Shown: piece after piece, positions 41,811 through 50,689 of the stretch | How the letters are laid out: each line of letters starts with the position of its first letter | Numbering within the stretch: the first letter of the stretch is position 1 | Assembly: GCA_023261485.1 (NCBI GenBank) | Contig: JAHFOY010000005.1 | Span: forward strand, 1 to 64,000 | DNA length: 64,000 bases | Origin: Planctomycetota bacterium | Lineage (GTDB): Bacteria > Planctomycetota > Brocadiia > Brocadiales > Brocadiaceae | Direction of reading: 5' to 3' | Translations under genes and position numbers: made by a program | Notes under the pieces: model-generated | Database searches by the model: none | Told to the model about the DNA's origin: nothing | What the model saw: only the letters and a program-made list of their open reading frames with translations

Positions 41811-43739
41811 TCATAGCAATTTCATTCCAATCTCTGCACCATCGGCGATTGCCTCAAGCGCCGTACGGCCTTCCACCGCATCGCCAACCGTGTAAACTTC
41901 CGGAACAAAACCTTTAATGGATTCTGCCAGTGCATCGTTGGTTTGGTGGAGTGTGGGAATAACGATATTGTCAAAACCTTCGAGTTTTTGGTCTGCCTCC
42001 CTTCGACGGCTGACGACTATGTAATCGTGTCCGATTTCCGTTACCTTTGTATTAATGTGCAATTGAGCGCCCATTTTCTTTAGGCGTTCACAAATATGAT
42101 AGCGAGGGTGTGCCACCAATTCCAGTCCGAGGACTCTCCTCATCTCTATTAAGGTAATTTTCTTGCCCCTGGAAGCGAGGAAGTCAGCAAGTTCACAACC
42201 CTCAGGTCCTCCTCCGACAATTGCTATATTGTTTCCAAGTGAGTTTACAGATGAGAAGGCATTCCTGACGTTGAGTACACGGTTACTTTGTGTGCCATTG
42301 ATTTGAACAAGGACGTGTTTGGCTCCATGTGCAAGAACGACCGCATCGGCCGCAAACTGTTTGATGGATTCTTCCGTAGCCTCTTTATTGAGATGAATCG
42401 AGATGTTTGTTTTTTTAACCTGATGTATCAAATAATCGAGAAACTTCCTCATCGGCTCTTTCATGGGCGCCATGGAGGCATATCGGAAACTTCCTCCAAG
42501 CTGCGACTCATTTTCCCACAGAGCAACGTTATGTCCGTGACCCGATAATAAGTGAGCGGCGGACAATCCTGCCGGCCCGCCTCCAATTACCAATATTTTT
42601 CTGGATTTGCTGGTTTTTTGTAAGTGTGAAATACCTTCTTTTCCGATATATGGGTTGACCGTACACACAAGCTTTTTGTCAGAAATACTTTCGATACATC
42701 GGTTGCAGCTCAGACACGTTCGTATATCATCGAGCCGGCCTTCTTTTACCTTGTTGGGGAAGTGTGGATCTGCAATCAGTGTGCGACCGAACACAACGAG
42801 GTCGGCCTTGTTTTGTTGCAGTGCATTTTCAGCCATAACAGGATTGATAATCCTGCCCACCGTCAATACGGGTATCTTTACGACAGACTTGATACCCGCC
42901 GCAAGATGAATGAAACAGCCTTCTTCCAGATAATAGCACGGTATGTTAAAAAATGCGGATGCGTAATTGCATGCCGAAACGTGGATGGCGCTGGCGCCGG
43001 CTTTTTCGAGTATCTTCGCAATTTCCTTGCTTTCTTCCAGCTTGAGTCCTGTGTCGGTATACTCATCCGCGCTGATACGGCAGATTACAGGATAATCTTT
43101 GGACGCAACTTTTCTGATATTTTCGACAATTTCCCTGGCAAATCGTGAACGACGGGCCGTATCGCCGCCGTAGTCGTCCGTTCGTGTATTGGATTCAGGG
43201 GAAAAGAACTGATTGACAAGGTAGCCGTGCGCCATGTGGATTTCAACACCGTCGAATCCGGCCTTTACAGCACGGTTGGCGCCCTCGGTAAATTTGTTGA
43301 CTATCGCCTTGATTCCTTCAACGGTTAATTCCGTGGGCATTTCTTTCGTTAACGGGCTTGGAATGGCAGAAGCTGATACGGTTTTTGTCCCCGTAAAATA
43401 AGGCAGCGCTTCCTTTCCTGCATGGCTCAATTGCAGGACGATCTTTCCGCCAACCGCATGGATACTATCCGTTAACTTTTTGAATTTTGGGATAAATTTA
43501 TCGTCATGGATGCATAACATGCCGTCATTTACCCTGCCAACCGGGTCAACGGTCGTATTTTCTACGGTAATATAACCCACACCACCAAGGGCGCGTTCTT
43601 TGTAATAGGCGATAAGCTCGTCCGTGACAAAACCCTCTTTATCACACAAATGGGTTTCCATAGGTGACATCACCATACGGTTCTTTATGTCCAGTGAGCC
43701 AATCCTGAATGGGCTAAAAAGTTTTGTGAATGAAGTCAT
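41811..43739 (-). CDS. NADH:flavin oxidoreductase, old yellow enzyme / 2,4-dienoyl-CoA reductase type
   Basis: This 642-aa enzyme has the FadH-like layout: an FMN TIM barrel (1-340; LFSPFRIGSLDIKNRMVMSP, IHMAHGYLVNQFFSPESN), a 4Fe-4S cluster segment (CLSCNRCIESISDKKLVC), then an FAD/NAD(P)-binding domain (KILVIGGGPAGLSAAHLLSG at about 380 and NIAIVGGGPEGCELADFLAS at about 500). It would reduce an activated C=C or related bond using NAD(P)H via FAD, Fe-S and FMN. It leads a four-gene operon. Confidence 0.92.
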   Translation of the reverse strand: MTSFTKLFSPFRIGSLDIKNRMVMSPMETHLCDKEGFVTDELIAYYKERALGGVGYITVENTTVDPVGRVNDGMLCIHDDKFIPKFKKLTDSIHAVGGKIVLQLSHAGKEALPYFTGTKTVSASAIPSPLTKEMPTELTVEGIKAIVNKFTEGANRAVKAGFDGVEIHMAHGYLVNQFFSPESNTRTDDYGGDTARRSRFAREIVENIRKVASKDYPVICRISADEYTDTGLKLEESKEIAKILEKAGASAIHVSACNYASAFFNIPCYYLEEGCFIHLAAGIKSVVKIPVLTVGRIINPVMAENALQQNKADLVVFGRTLIADPHFPNKVKEGRLDDIRTCLSCNRCIESISDKKLVCTVNPYIGKEGISHLQKTSKSRKILVIGGGPAGLSAAHLLSGHGHNVALWENESQLGGSFRYASMAPMKEPMRKFLDYLIHQVKKTNISIHLNKEATEESIKQFAADAVVLAHGAKHVLVQINGTQSNRVLNVRNAFSSVNSLGNNIAIVGGGPEGCELADFLASRGKKITLIEMRRVLGLELVAHPRYHICERLKKMGAQLHINTKVTEIGHDYIVVSRRREADQKLEGFDNIVIPTLHQTNDALAESIKGFVPEVYTVGDAVEGRTALEAIADGAEIGMKLL

Positions 43740-43851
43740 TGATTATTAAAACCTCCTGATCTGGGCAAGCCAGAATAAATTTTAGATTTGCGATTTTGGA
43801 TTTGAGATTTAAAATCGTAATTTGTAATTCGTAAATATTTATAGAAAATGG

Positions 43852-44967
43852 TTATAGCGCCTGAACTAACACCTTTGTTCTTTTTACCGGATTATAGAGT
43901 GTATCCCGCTCCACGGGTTCACGTCCCGCCTCTTTGATGAGCCGGATGATTTCGTGGACGGATAATGCCTCCGGTGTTTCGGCGCCAGCAGCGTGGGTAA
44001 TTTTTTCTTCTTTTACCGTTCCGTCAATATCATCAACACCGAAGCTGAGAGAAACCTGTGACAGCTTGATTCCCAGCATAATCCAGAATGCCTTGATATG
44101 GTCAAAGTTGTCGAGCATCAATCGGCTGATTGAGATAATCTTCAAATCCAGCATAGCTGTAGTACCGGAACGGTTTGCTAGATCGGTATTTTTTGGGTGG
44201 AATGCCAATGGAATGAAAGACATAAATCCACCCGTTTCATCCTGAAGCTCCCTCAACTTGATGAGATGGTTAATTCTGTCTTCAGGAGTTTCCACGTGTC
44301 CGTACAGCATCGTTGCATTGCTGTGTAATCCCAGGTTATGTGCCTCACGCATTACCTGAAGCCATCCTTCGCCGCTGAGTTTTTCAGGACACAATTGTTC
44401 CCGGATTTTTGGGGAAAATACCTCAGCGCCGCCGCCGGGCAGGGAGCCAAGTCCAGCCTCTTTGAGTATTTTCAATGTTTGACGCACAGGAAGTTTCGCT
44501 ACTTGTGACAAGTGTTCGATTTCGACTGCGGTGAATGCCTGGATATGCACATCAGGGCAGCATTCGTGAATTTCGCCAATCATCTTTACATAAAAATCAA
44601 AAGGAAGGTCTGGATGGAGGCCGCCCACGATATGAAGTTCCGTTGCACCCTCTTCTATGGCAGCTACAGCCTTTTCCAGAATTTCTTCCATTGCCATAGC
44701 GTACGAACCTGCTTCTTCCTTGTCTCTGCTAAAGGCGCAGAACTTACACCGATTCTTGCAGATATTGGAGTAGTTGATGTGGCGGTTGGTAATATAGTAT
44801 GCCTTATTGCCGTTCTTTCTCTCACGGACGATATTTGCTATATGTCCAATGTGGAGGATGTCATTGGAACTGAAAAGCCGTATACCATCCTCAAAGCCTA
44901 GCCTTTCGCCTTGTTCGGCCTTTTTGAGGATGTCGTATATAGGAGATAATCTTAATAAATTTTCCAT
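43852..44967 (-). CDS. mqnE: Aminofutalosine synthase, radical SAM
   Basis: The radical SAM cysteines are in NICKNRCKFCAFSRDKEEAG (CxxxCxxC), followed by the MqnE-typical EGATELHIVGGLHPDLPFDF, GLGSLPGGGAEVFSP and the SNATMLYGHVETPEDR segment. MqnE makes aminofutalosine from 3-(1-carboxyvinyl)oxybenzoate, the second step of the futalosine route to menaquinone. I prefer ATG 44967 (371 aa); a GTG at 44988 adds seven residues, and neither has a strong ribosome site. It lies 112 bp upstream of the oxidoreductase operon. Other mqn genes are not in the window. Confidence 0.9.
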   Translation of the reverse strand: MENLLRLSPIYDILKKAEQGERLGFEDGIRLFSSNDILHIGHIANIVRERKNGNKAYYITNRHINYSNICKNRCKFCAFSRDKEEAGSYAMAMEEILEKAVAAIEEGATELHIVGGLHPDLPFDFYVKMIGEIHECCPDVHIQAFTAVEIEHLSQVAKLPVRQTLKILKEAGLGSLPGGGAEVFSPKIREQLCPEKLSGEGWLQVMREAHNLGLHSNATMLYGHVETPEDRINHLIKLRELQDETGGFMSFIPLAFHPKNTDLANRSGTTAMLDLKIISISRLMLDNFDHIKAFWIMLGIKLSQVSLSFGVDDIDGTVKEEKITHAAGAETPEALSVHEIIRLIKEAGREPVERDTLYNPVKRTKVLVQAL

Positions 44968-45002
44968 TCTATAAAATAAGTTCACCACAGTTTAAATATA
45001 TA

Positions 45003-46478
45003 ACATTACTTTGTTAAAAAGTGCTTGTAAAAAAATATTTTTAAGTCGTAAGTTGAATCGGACACAACTTATGACTTTTCAATGCTTTGCGACTAATATT
45101 TACTCTTGATTTATCACTTTATTCCTGCTATGAATTGCACTTGTGAACTTTTTGATCAACCAACAACAGGAGCAAAGGATTTGAGTATTTTTGGCGCAAA
45201 CATCCCTCTGTTAAATAAGTTTCTGAAAAATTTCGCCTCTTGTTTTAGCAAAAAACAAATGGCCATGTTTACCCTGGTCATCTATGCCTTGTTCAAAGAC
45301 TACAAAAGAACCTCCCTTGATGTAATGGCAAAAGCCACTCATACCGATTATCAGAAGTTTCAATACTTCTTCTCAGATTCAAAATGGGATATCCAGACCA
45401 TCAAACGCACAAGACTGGAAATCATTCAAAAACAAAGAACTACTGCTCCCACGAAAGACGGACTTCTCGCCATCGATGACACAAGCTGCCCGAAACCCTT
45501 TGCAAAGAAGACCGAGGGCGCAAAGTGGCAATATTGCGGACCACTCAAAAGGAAAGAGGTCTGCAATGTCGGTGTCGGCGCTGCTTTCGTCTCACCGTCG
45601 AAGCATTTTCCCGTCGACATAATTCCCTACCTTCCTGCCTGCCAGTGAGTTTCCCAGAGGAAAAAACAACCCTCTGTTCAAAGACAAAATACAAATCGCC
45701 CTGGAACTCTTTGCTGCCTGCTCAAAAACCATTGATTTCTCTGGCGTTGTCTTCGACTCATGGTATGCGACAACACGCTTCCTCACCCACATTCACAAGG
45801 AAGGCAAAATCTTCTATTCCGAAATAAAATCTAACAGAAACATCTTCATGCGCCATCCCGTAAAGAAAAAGAATTGTCTCGTCAAACCAGATGAGCTCGT
45901 GACCCTCATCAAAAAGCAGTATTGCGATAAAATCAAATACGTTCAACTCAAAACTACGGATGGCTCTGAAGTTTCCCATAAAACCTATTCGTTCGAGGCC
46001 AAGCTGAAAGATTGTGAAGTTCCCATCAAGTTTGTTGTCATTTTGGGTAAGTGGAATAAGGATGACGACAATAGCTACCACATCCTCATTACCAACAAAC
46101 TCAATTCCTCTGCCAAAATGGTTATTACCAACTATCTGCTTCGTTGGGGTATTGAACACTGTTTTAAGGAACTCAAAGATACCTTTTACTTTGACCACTA
46201 CCAGGTCAGACATATCAACAAGATTGATAGATACTGGAACCTCTGTCTTGTTGCATGGACTCTCACCTACTGGATCAAACAAAATGCCTATCTTACTAAA
46301 ATCCTTGAAACGAAACCCACCACCTTCAACGAAATCAAACAGACGGTCAATGCCATACTCGAATTCGCCTCTACCAACGCCTTATCAAAGAACGAGAATC
46401 TTGCTGATGGCTATTTTAAAATTAAATCTAAACGACTTAAGAAAAAATGCGCCGCTTAAATTTTTAACAAAGTAATGT
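45003..46478 (+). mobile_element. IS701-like insertion sequence, 1476 bp, frameshifted
   Basis: Perfect 18-bp terminal inverted repeats: ACATTACTTTGTTAAAAA (45003-45020) and its complement at 46461-46478. Both ends are flanked by ATATA (44998-45002 and 46479-46483), a possible 5-bp target duplication in AT-rich DNA. One transposase gene fills the element and is broken by a 4-bp duplication. Family assignment is by transposase sequence. Confidence 0.85.
45130..46459 (+). pseudogene. Transposase (DDE, IS701/IS4-like), frameshifted
   Basis: The reading frame starts MNCTCELFDQPTTGAKDLS and carries the first catalytic aspartate region LLAIDDTSCPKPFAKK. At 45636-45643 TGCC is repeated (TGCCTGCC); the extra four bases end the frame at 45648. 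In another frame it continues EFPRGKNNPLFKDKIQIALE, then the second aspartate GVVFDSWYATTRF and the glutamate WGIEHCFKELKD, ending KKKCAA. Removing one TGCC restores about 440 continuous residues, so the disruption is recent or a sequencing artefact. ATG 45130 is preferred over an upstream TTG. Confidence 0.85.
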
Positions 46479-46510
46479 ATATAAAATACTTCCAATTAGA
46501 CGCAGATAAA

Positions 46511-46689
46511 TAGTGTCTGAACGAAAACTATCCAAGATGTTATTTCGAGATCTTCGTTCTGTTCAGGGCAGATTCCGCGAGAAATCCTTGCTCCGATCGG
46601 CTTTCTTGTCATTCCGAACGGGGTGAGGAATCTTAAGATTTCTCCCTTCTGTCGAAAGGACAAAAGCTTGTGTTTTTGTTCAGACACTA
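46511..46689. mobile_element. MITE, 179 bp, Tc1/mariner-like ends
   Basis: Terminal inverted repeats of 18 bp with one mismatch: TAGTGTCTGAACGAAAAC (46511-46528) and, inverted, 46672-46689. The outermost TA on each side would fit a TA target duplication as in IS630/Tc1 elements. No coding capacity. The interior holds a TGTCATTCCGAACGGGGTGA repeat unit (from 46607). Confidence 0.7.
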
Positions 46690-47035
46690 AATACGGATAT
46701 TTTAAAATGTAGGTGTTTAAATTTTTAAATTCCTATTGCGCTGTGCATGTCTGTGAAAATCCGTGTCCTGATTTAAATCAGTTTTTTAGAAAATATCAGA
46801 ATTTGACTTCAAAATCAAGGAATATGTCCTGTCGCTTGAATGCCATAGAACACCAACTTCAAGGAAGTCTAAGGTGACCAAATGATAACGAAGATTTGTG
46901 AGAAGTCTAAGACGAAAAGTGGGAAATGTTAAAATGCCGCGAAGGTTTCCAAATGTGATTTTTAGTTTGAAAGGTTTTCTATAACCTCATACTCTGAACC
47001 GAAATTAACGGAATCAAATAGGCCTCTTTCCATAT
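46690..47035. other. Intergenic stretch with no gene
   Basis: No credible ORF or known RNA. It includes a fragment CTGTGAAAATCCGTGTC-like (about 46751) that resembles common intergenic repeats. If the attC site at 47036 marks a cassette array, this would be where a further cassette lay, but nothing cassette-like is seen. Confidence 0.4.
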
Positions 47036-47102
47036 GGGTAACGTTTCGCTTAACCGGCGACCCCCTTTAAGTGGGGCGTCCGTGTTGAAGCAGATGTTAG
47101 GT
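47036..47102 (-). other. Integron attC-like recombination site
   Basis: Read on the minus strand: R'' box ACCTAAC (47102-47096), spacer ATCT, L'' arm GCTTCAACACGGACG (47091-47077), an 18-nt hairpin stem-loop, L' arm CGCCGGTTAAGC (47059-47048), spacer GAAAC and R' core GTTACCC (47042-47036). L'' and L' pair with three extra bases (C, A, A) bulging from L'', the extrahelical-base signature of folded attC sites. The TAA stop of the adjacent gene lies in R'', as is usual for integron cassettes. R' deviates from GTTRRRY after GTTA. Confidence 0.7.
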
Positions 47103-47780
47103 TTCGAGCTTAATCTCACCGGTGACCTTGGTAATGCGAAGCGCGAGAGCAAAGGCTAGGAGCATCGGACTGAATATTATCAGCGCGTCTTTCGAGCCTT
47201 CGGGATTAGCACCTCTTTGTAACGTTTGCAAAATATCCAAACCAATCTTGTAGTTCTCTATATCCCTAGACAGCAGATGAAAATACTCGAGGAGCATCTC
47301 GTCGGTCACTTTTGACATGGCACTTGCGATGTCAATTACCAAGTCCGGAAATTCCGGACGCGGATCGTGAGGCAACTGAACCAGCCGTTCTCTGAACCAT
47401 GTGCATGCAAAGTCGTACTCCCTCTGGATTTCCTCTAAGTCAGCAGGCGAGTATTCAGAACGGATAAATTTTCGGCAGATTGCAGCCCCAGTGCCGAATT
47501 CAATGTCTTGTCGAACGGAAACATACATGCCGTACTGACGCTCGACGTGTTGCTGAAGAAGATTACGAGATAAGAGCGTCTTGGCGTCGATGGCCATCCC
47601 GATAAGTCCGAGGGTCGCAAAACCAAGCCATACATATTCCGTTTTCTTCCAAGCAACTTTGCTGAGCTTAAGCCACCTTACCAACAAAAGATCAAGCACA
47701 ATCAGAAAAATGACAAAAAACATGAATATTGCCCACGGGTGAAGCAATATCTTAAGGGGTAGAGACAGGCGATCCGTCAT
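47097..47780 (-). CDS. Hypothetical membrane protein, probable integron cassette gene
   Basis: From ATG 47780 (MTDRLSLPLKILLHPWAIFM) the product is 227 aa. It has two N-terminal membrane helices (about 14-36 and 50-68), a long helical soluble region (DIEFGTGAAICRKFIRSEYS, YFHLLSRDIENYKIGLDIL) and a final hydrophobic segment (DALIIFSPMLLAFALALRIT). No family was recognised. The stop codon is inside an attC-like site. A longer frame from 47837 lacks support. Upstream sequence to 47946 has no second attC. Confidence 0.65.
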   Translation of the reverse strand: MTDRLSLPLKILLHPWAIFMFFVIFLIVLDLLLVRWLKLSKVAWKKTEYVWLGFATLGLIGMAIDAKTLLSRNLLQQHVERQYGMYVSVRQDIEFGTGAAICRKFIRSEYSPADLEEIQREYDFACTWFRERLVQLPHDPRPEFPDLVIDIASAMSKVTDEMLLEYFHLLSRDIENYKIGLDILQTLQRGANPEGSKDALIIFSPMLLAFALALRITKVTGEIKLET

Positions 47781-47946
47781 GGTTTTGCAAGCCCAACAGG
47801 AAACCGAACTATTAAGTATACAGAAATAATTCCACAATAATTCTTGTATTTTACAAAAACTTCGCTTTTTATTTTATATCAAAATGCAATATAGACATCA
47901 AGTTGTTATCTATTTTTGTAAAAGGCTAACTTGTAAAAATATGCAT

Positions 47947-49293
47947 TTACGTTTTCAAAAAAATATATCTCACAATAAACGCCGCGGAGACCAGGTAGAA
48001 TGCCCAGTGTATCTGGCGTGCCTTGCCCGTAACGAGTTTTAATATGGAATACGAGATGAATCCAAATGCCAGACCTTCTGTAATGCTCAGCGAGAAAGGC
48101 ATGATAGCAAGGGTGAGAAATGAAGGGAGTGCTTCCGTAGGATCCTCCCAGTTTATTTTTCGTACATTAAAAATCATCATGCTCCCCACAACTATGAGGG
48201 CTGGGGCAATGACAGGATAGAGATAGTTCCCATGGGCAGTTTGATAACCACCGCCAATCATTTTTATCAGCGGATAAAATAATAAGGATAAAAGGAGGAG
48301 AAAGGCCGTGATAACATTGGATAATCCCGTCCTGCCGCCCGCCTGAATCCCCGCCGAGCTTTCGATATAACTGGTAATGGTAGAAGTCCCTAACAGCGCG
48401 CCCGCAACCGTACCAAGCGCATCCGAGAGCAGGATTTGTTTTACCCGAGGAATTTTGCCATTCTTGTAAAATCTCCCTTGTTCGCTGACTCCCACGACTG
48501 TGCCTACAGTATCAAAGACATCAAGGAAGAACAAAACAAATATAACTGAGATAAAACCCGGCTCTGTAAATATCTTGACTGGATCACATTTCAGCAGCGT
48601 TGGGTCAATCGAAGGAGGCGTACTAATAATACCGTGATACTTGACTATACCCAAGGGAATTCCAATAAGCGCTGTTGCAATAATTCCGTATAAAATAGCC
48701 CCTCGTATCTTTAAGGCAATCATCGCTCCGATAGCCATTGCACCAAATAAGGAAAGCCATACCTCGGGATACTTGGGATTCCCTAAACCAACGAGTGTTC
48801 CAGGTGTATCAATAATAATCCCACCATATTCAAACCCTACCAGTGCGATTAAAAGCCCAATCCCCACCGCAATCGCATTCTTTAATGAATCAGGTATAAT
48901 GGATATTATTAACTCGCGCAGCCCAAAAAATGATAATATGACGAACAAAGTGCCTGATATGAGATTTGCACCAAGGGCTACCTGCCACGGATAACCCATA
49001 CCACCAGCCGCAATGGGGCCACACACCGTAAAGGCAAAATAAAAGTTGTGCCCCATGGCGGGTCCCAAAGCAATAGGGTAATTGGCAAGAAAGGCCATGA
49101 AGAGGCATGCTACGGCGCTTGCAATGCAGGTGGCAACCATGACCGACCCAAAATCCATTCCGCAACTGGAAAGCACGGCGGGCTGGACAAAGATGATATA
49201 CGACATCGTCAGGAAGGTGGTTGTCCCTGCGATAGCTTCTGTGGCAATAGTGGTGTTGTTTTCCTTTAGTTTAAAGATTCTTTCGAGTATCAT
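47947..49293 (-). CDS. NCS2-family nucleobase permease (AzgA/GhxP-like)
   Basis: This 448-aa transporter has about 12-14 membrane helices. Family motifs: EAIAGTTTFLTMSYIIFVQP near the start, NYPIALGPAMGHNFYFAFTV (the helix-3 region of AzgA-type proteins), FLDVFDTVGTVVGVSEQGRF and SALLGTSTITSYIESSAGI-like GALLGTSTITSYIESSAGIQ. It likely takes up guanine, hypoxanthine or adenine by proton symport. It is a single-gene unit on the minus strand. Confidence 0.92.
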   Translation of the reverse strand: MILERIFKLKENNTTIATEAIAGTTTFLTMSYIIFVQPAVLSSCGMDFGSVMVATCIASAVACLFMAFLANYPIALGPAMGHNFYFAFTVCGPIAAGGMGYPWQVALGANLISGTLFVILSFFGLRELIISIIPDSLKNAIAVGIGLLIALVGFEYGGIIIDTPGTLVGLGNPKYPEVWLSLFGAMAIGAMIALKIRGAILYGIIATALIGIPLGIVKYHGIISTPPSIDPTLLKCDPVKIFTEPGFISVIFVLFFLDVFDTVGTVVGVSEQGRFYKNGKIPRVKQILLSDALGTVAGALLGTSTITSYIESSAGIQAGGRTGLSNVITAFLLLLSLLFYPLIKMIGGGYQTAHGNYLYPVIAPALIVVGSMMIFNVRKINWEDPTEALPSFLTLAIMPFSLSITEGLAFGFISYSILKLVTGKARQIHWAFYLVSAAFIVRYIFLKT

Positions 49294-49364
49294 AGTTGCC
49301 GTTGGCTATCAGCAGTTAGGAGATAGAAAATGGATGAAATTTTCACCTGTAATCGTCATTTCGA

Positions 49365-49499
49365 CCCCTTCGTATTTGTCATTCTGAACAAAGTGAAGAA
49401 TCTTTTTTACTCAGACCCTGTCCTGGGTGAAACGAAGGAGTAAACTCCGGGAGAAATCCTGAAGATTCCTCGCTTCGCTCGGAATGACAGCCAAAGGGG
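49365..49499. repeat. MITE-like imperfect palindromic repeat
   Basis: The ends are inversely related: CCCCTT...TGTCATTC (from 49365) and GAATGACAGCCAAAGGGG (to 49499). Inside are TGAAGAATC and GAAGATTCCTCGCTTCGCTC segments. It shares the TGTCATTCYGA unit with the repeats at 10356 and 46607. Confidence 0.6.
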
Positions 49500-49574
49500 A
49501 GACGACATCCCCCCTTTGTGACTGAAAGCCATAGATGTTTCATTCTTTTATTCTGGTTTCTGAAGTCTGACTTC

Positions 49575-50399
49575 TTACTTCTGGCTGCTTCTAACTTCTT
49601 GCTTCTGATTTGTTTTTACCTTATTCCAGACGACATCCATTTCTTCCAGGGTACATTTTTCAATGTCCTTTCCCATGGCTGCAAGTTCCGTTTCAACTCT
49701 TTTGAAACGGTCGACAAATTTATAGATGGTTTTATGAAGAACGTTCTCCGTATCCAGCTTCAAGAAGCGTGAGAGGTTGACGATAGAAAACAAGAGGTCT
49801 CCGACCTCTTCTTCGATATTTTCTGGTTTATTTTCCTGGATTGCCTCTTTGACCTCTGCCAGCTCTTCATCTACCTTGGCAATCACGCCGGTAATATCCG
49901 GCCAGTCAAAACCAACCTTTGCCACCTTCTTTTGCAGTTTTTGAGCCTTCTGGAGTGCCGGGAGATGCTTGGGCAGACCGTCCACAACAAACTTCCGTTC
50001 TTCGTTTCCCTTCTCCTGTTTTTTGATTTGTTCCCACTGATGGATTACCTCTTCGGGGGTGGCTGCTGTGGCATCTCCAAAAACGTGTGGATGGCGGCGA
50101 GTCATCTTATCAAGGCAGAGCGCAATCACTCCTCCGATATCAAACTCCCCCTTCTCCTTTGCGATCTGGCAGTGAAAGATGATATGGAAAAAGAGGTCTG
50201 CCAGCTCTTCCTTGATTTTGTCAGGGTTTCCTGTGTCTATGGCATCTATTAACTCATAAGCCTCTTCCACCAGATGAGGCTTCAAAGATGCATGGCTTTG
50301 TTCCTTGTCCCACGGGCATCCGTCTTTGCTGCGCAACTTCTGCATCAGTTCTACCAAATCCTGAAATGATGAAATAGATTTATCTTTGGATGTATTCAT
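49575..50399 (-). CDS. mazG: Nucleoside triphosphate pyrophosphohydrolase MazG
   Basis: This 274-aa protein has two MazG domains, each with the EExxE...ExxD metal pattern: first KPHLVEEAYELIDAIDTG with KEELADLFFHIIFH, second KVDEELAEVKEAIQENK with EEEVGDLLFSIVNL. The signature CPWDKEQSHASL (about 28-39) is intact. MazG hydrolyses NTPs to NMP and pyrophosphate, clearing abnormal nucleotides or lowering (p)ppGpp. It is a monocistronic minus-strand gene. Confidence 0.94.
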   Translation of the reverse strand: MNTSKDKSISSFQDLVELMQKLRSKDGCPWDKEQSHASLKPHLVEEAYELIDAIDTGNPDKIKEELADLFFHIIFHCQIAKEKGEFDIGGVIALCLDKMTRRHPHVFGDATAATPEEVIHQWEQIKKQEKGNEERKFVVDGLPKHLPALQKAQKLQKKVAKVGFDWPDITGVIAKVDEELAEVKEAIQENKPENIEEEVGDLLFSIVNLSRFLKLDTENVLHKTIYKFVDRFKRVETELAAMGKDIEKCTLEEMDVVWNKVKTNQKQEVRSSQK

Positions 50400-50482
50400 A
50401 ATGCGATTGTCCTGTTAAAACGATTGTAACAATTTAGTTTTTTGAAAAATCCCAACAACAATAACGTTGTACGTACTGTGTG

Positions 50483-50507
50483 TAGGGGCAGGTTTGAAAC
50501 CTGCCCC
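50483..50507. repeat. Palindromic repeat, second copy of the 14210 element
   Basis: Arms GGGGCAGGTTT (50485-50495) and AAACCTGCCCC (50497-50507). It has the same architecture as 14210-14236 with a GGGGC variant. A separate perfect hairpin CTCTGGCA/TGCCAGAG lies at 50531-50557. Both are between mazG and the NACHT gene. Confidence 0.6.
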
Positions 50508-50577
50508 TGCTGAGGTATTAACCCGAAAATCTCTGGCAAATCTTTATTATGCCAGAGAATTCTAGCAATTATTTTTA

Positions 50578-50605
50578 TTGAAGTCAAACACGTTGATGAT
50601 AATAT
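50578..50605 (+). promoter_or_regulatory. Possible promoter of the NACHT gene
   Basis: TTGAAG (50578-50583) and TAATAT (50600-50605) with a 16-bp spacer, about 85 bp upstream of ATG 50690. The match is moderate. Confidence 0.35.
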
Positions 50606-50689
50606 ATTGAAGTAAGGCCGAGGGGAAGGTAGCCAATTAACATTTCATGAAAGAGTCAGTTGTATTTTTATGAGAGGTTATTTCATCTC

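Noticed and set aside
45525-45827. Plus-strand frame inside the IS element as a separate gene
   Set aside because: It is an out-of-frame shadow of the transposase around the frameshift.
47838-47946. A second attC site upstream of the cassette-like gene
   Set aside because: A GTTAGCC heptamer is present on the minus strand, but no paired L arms or R'' box could be found.
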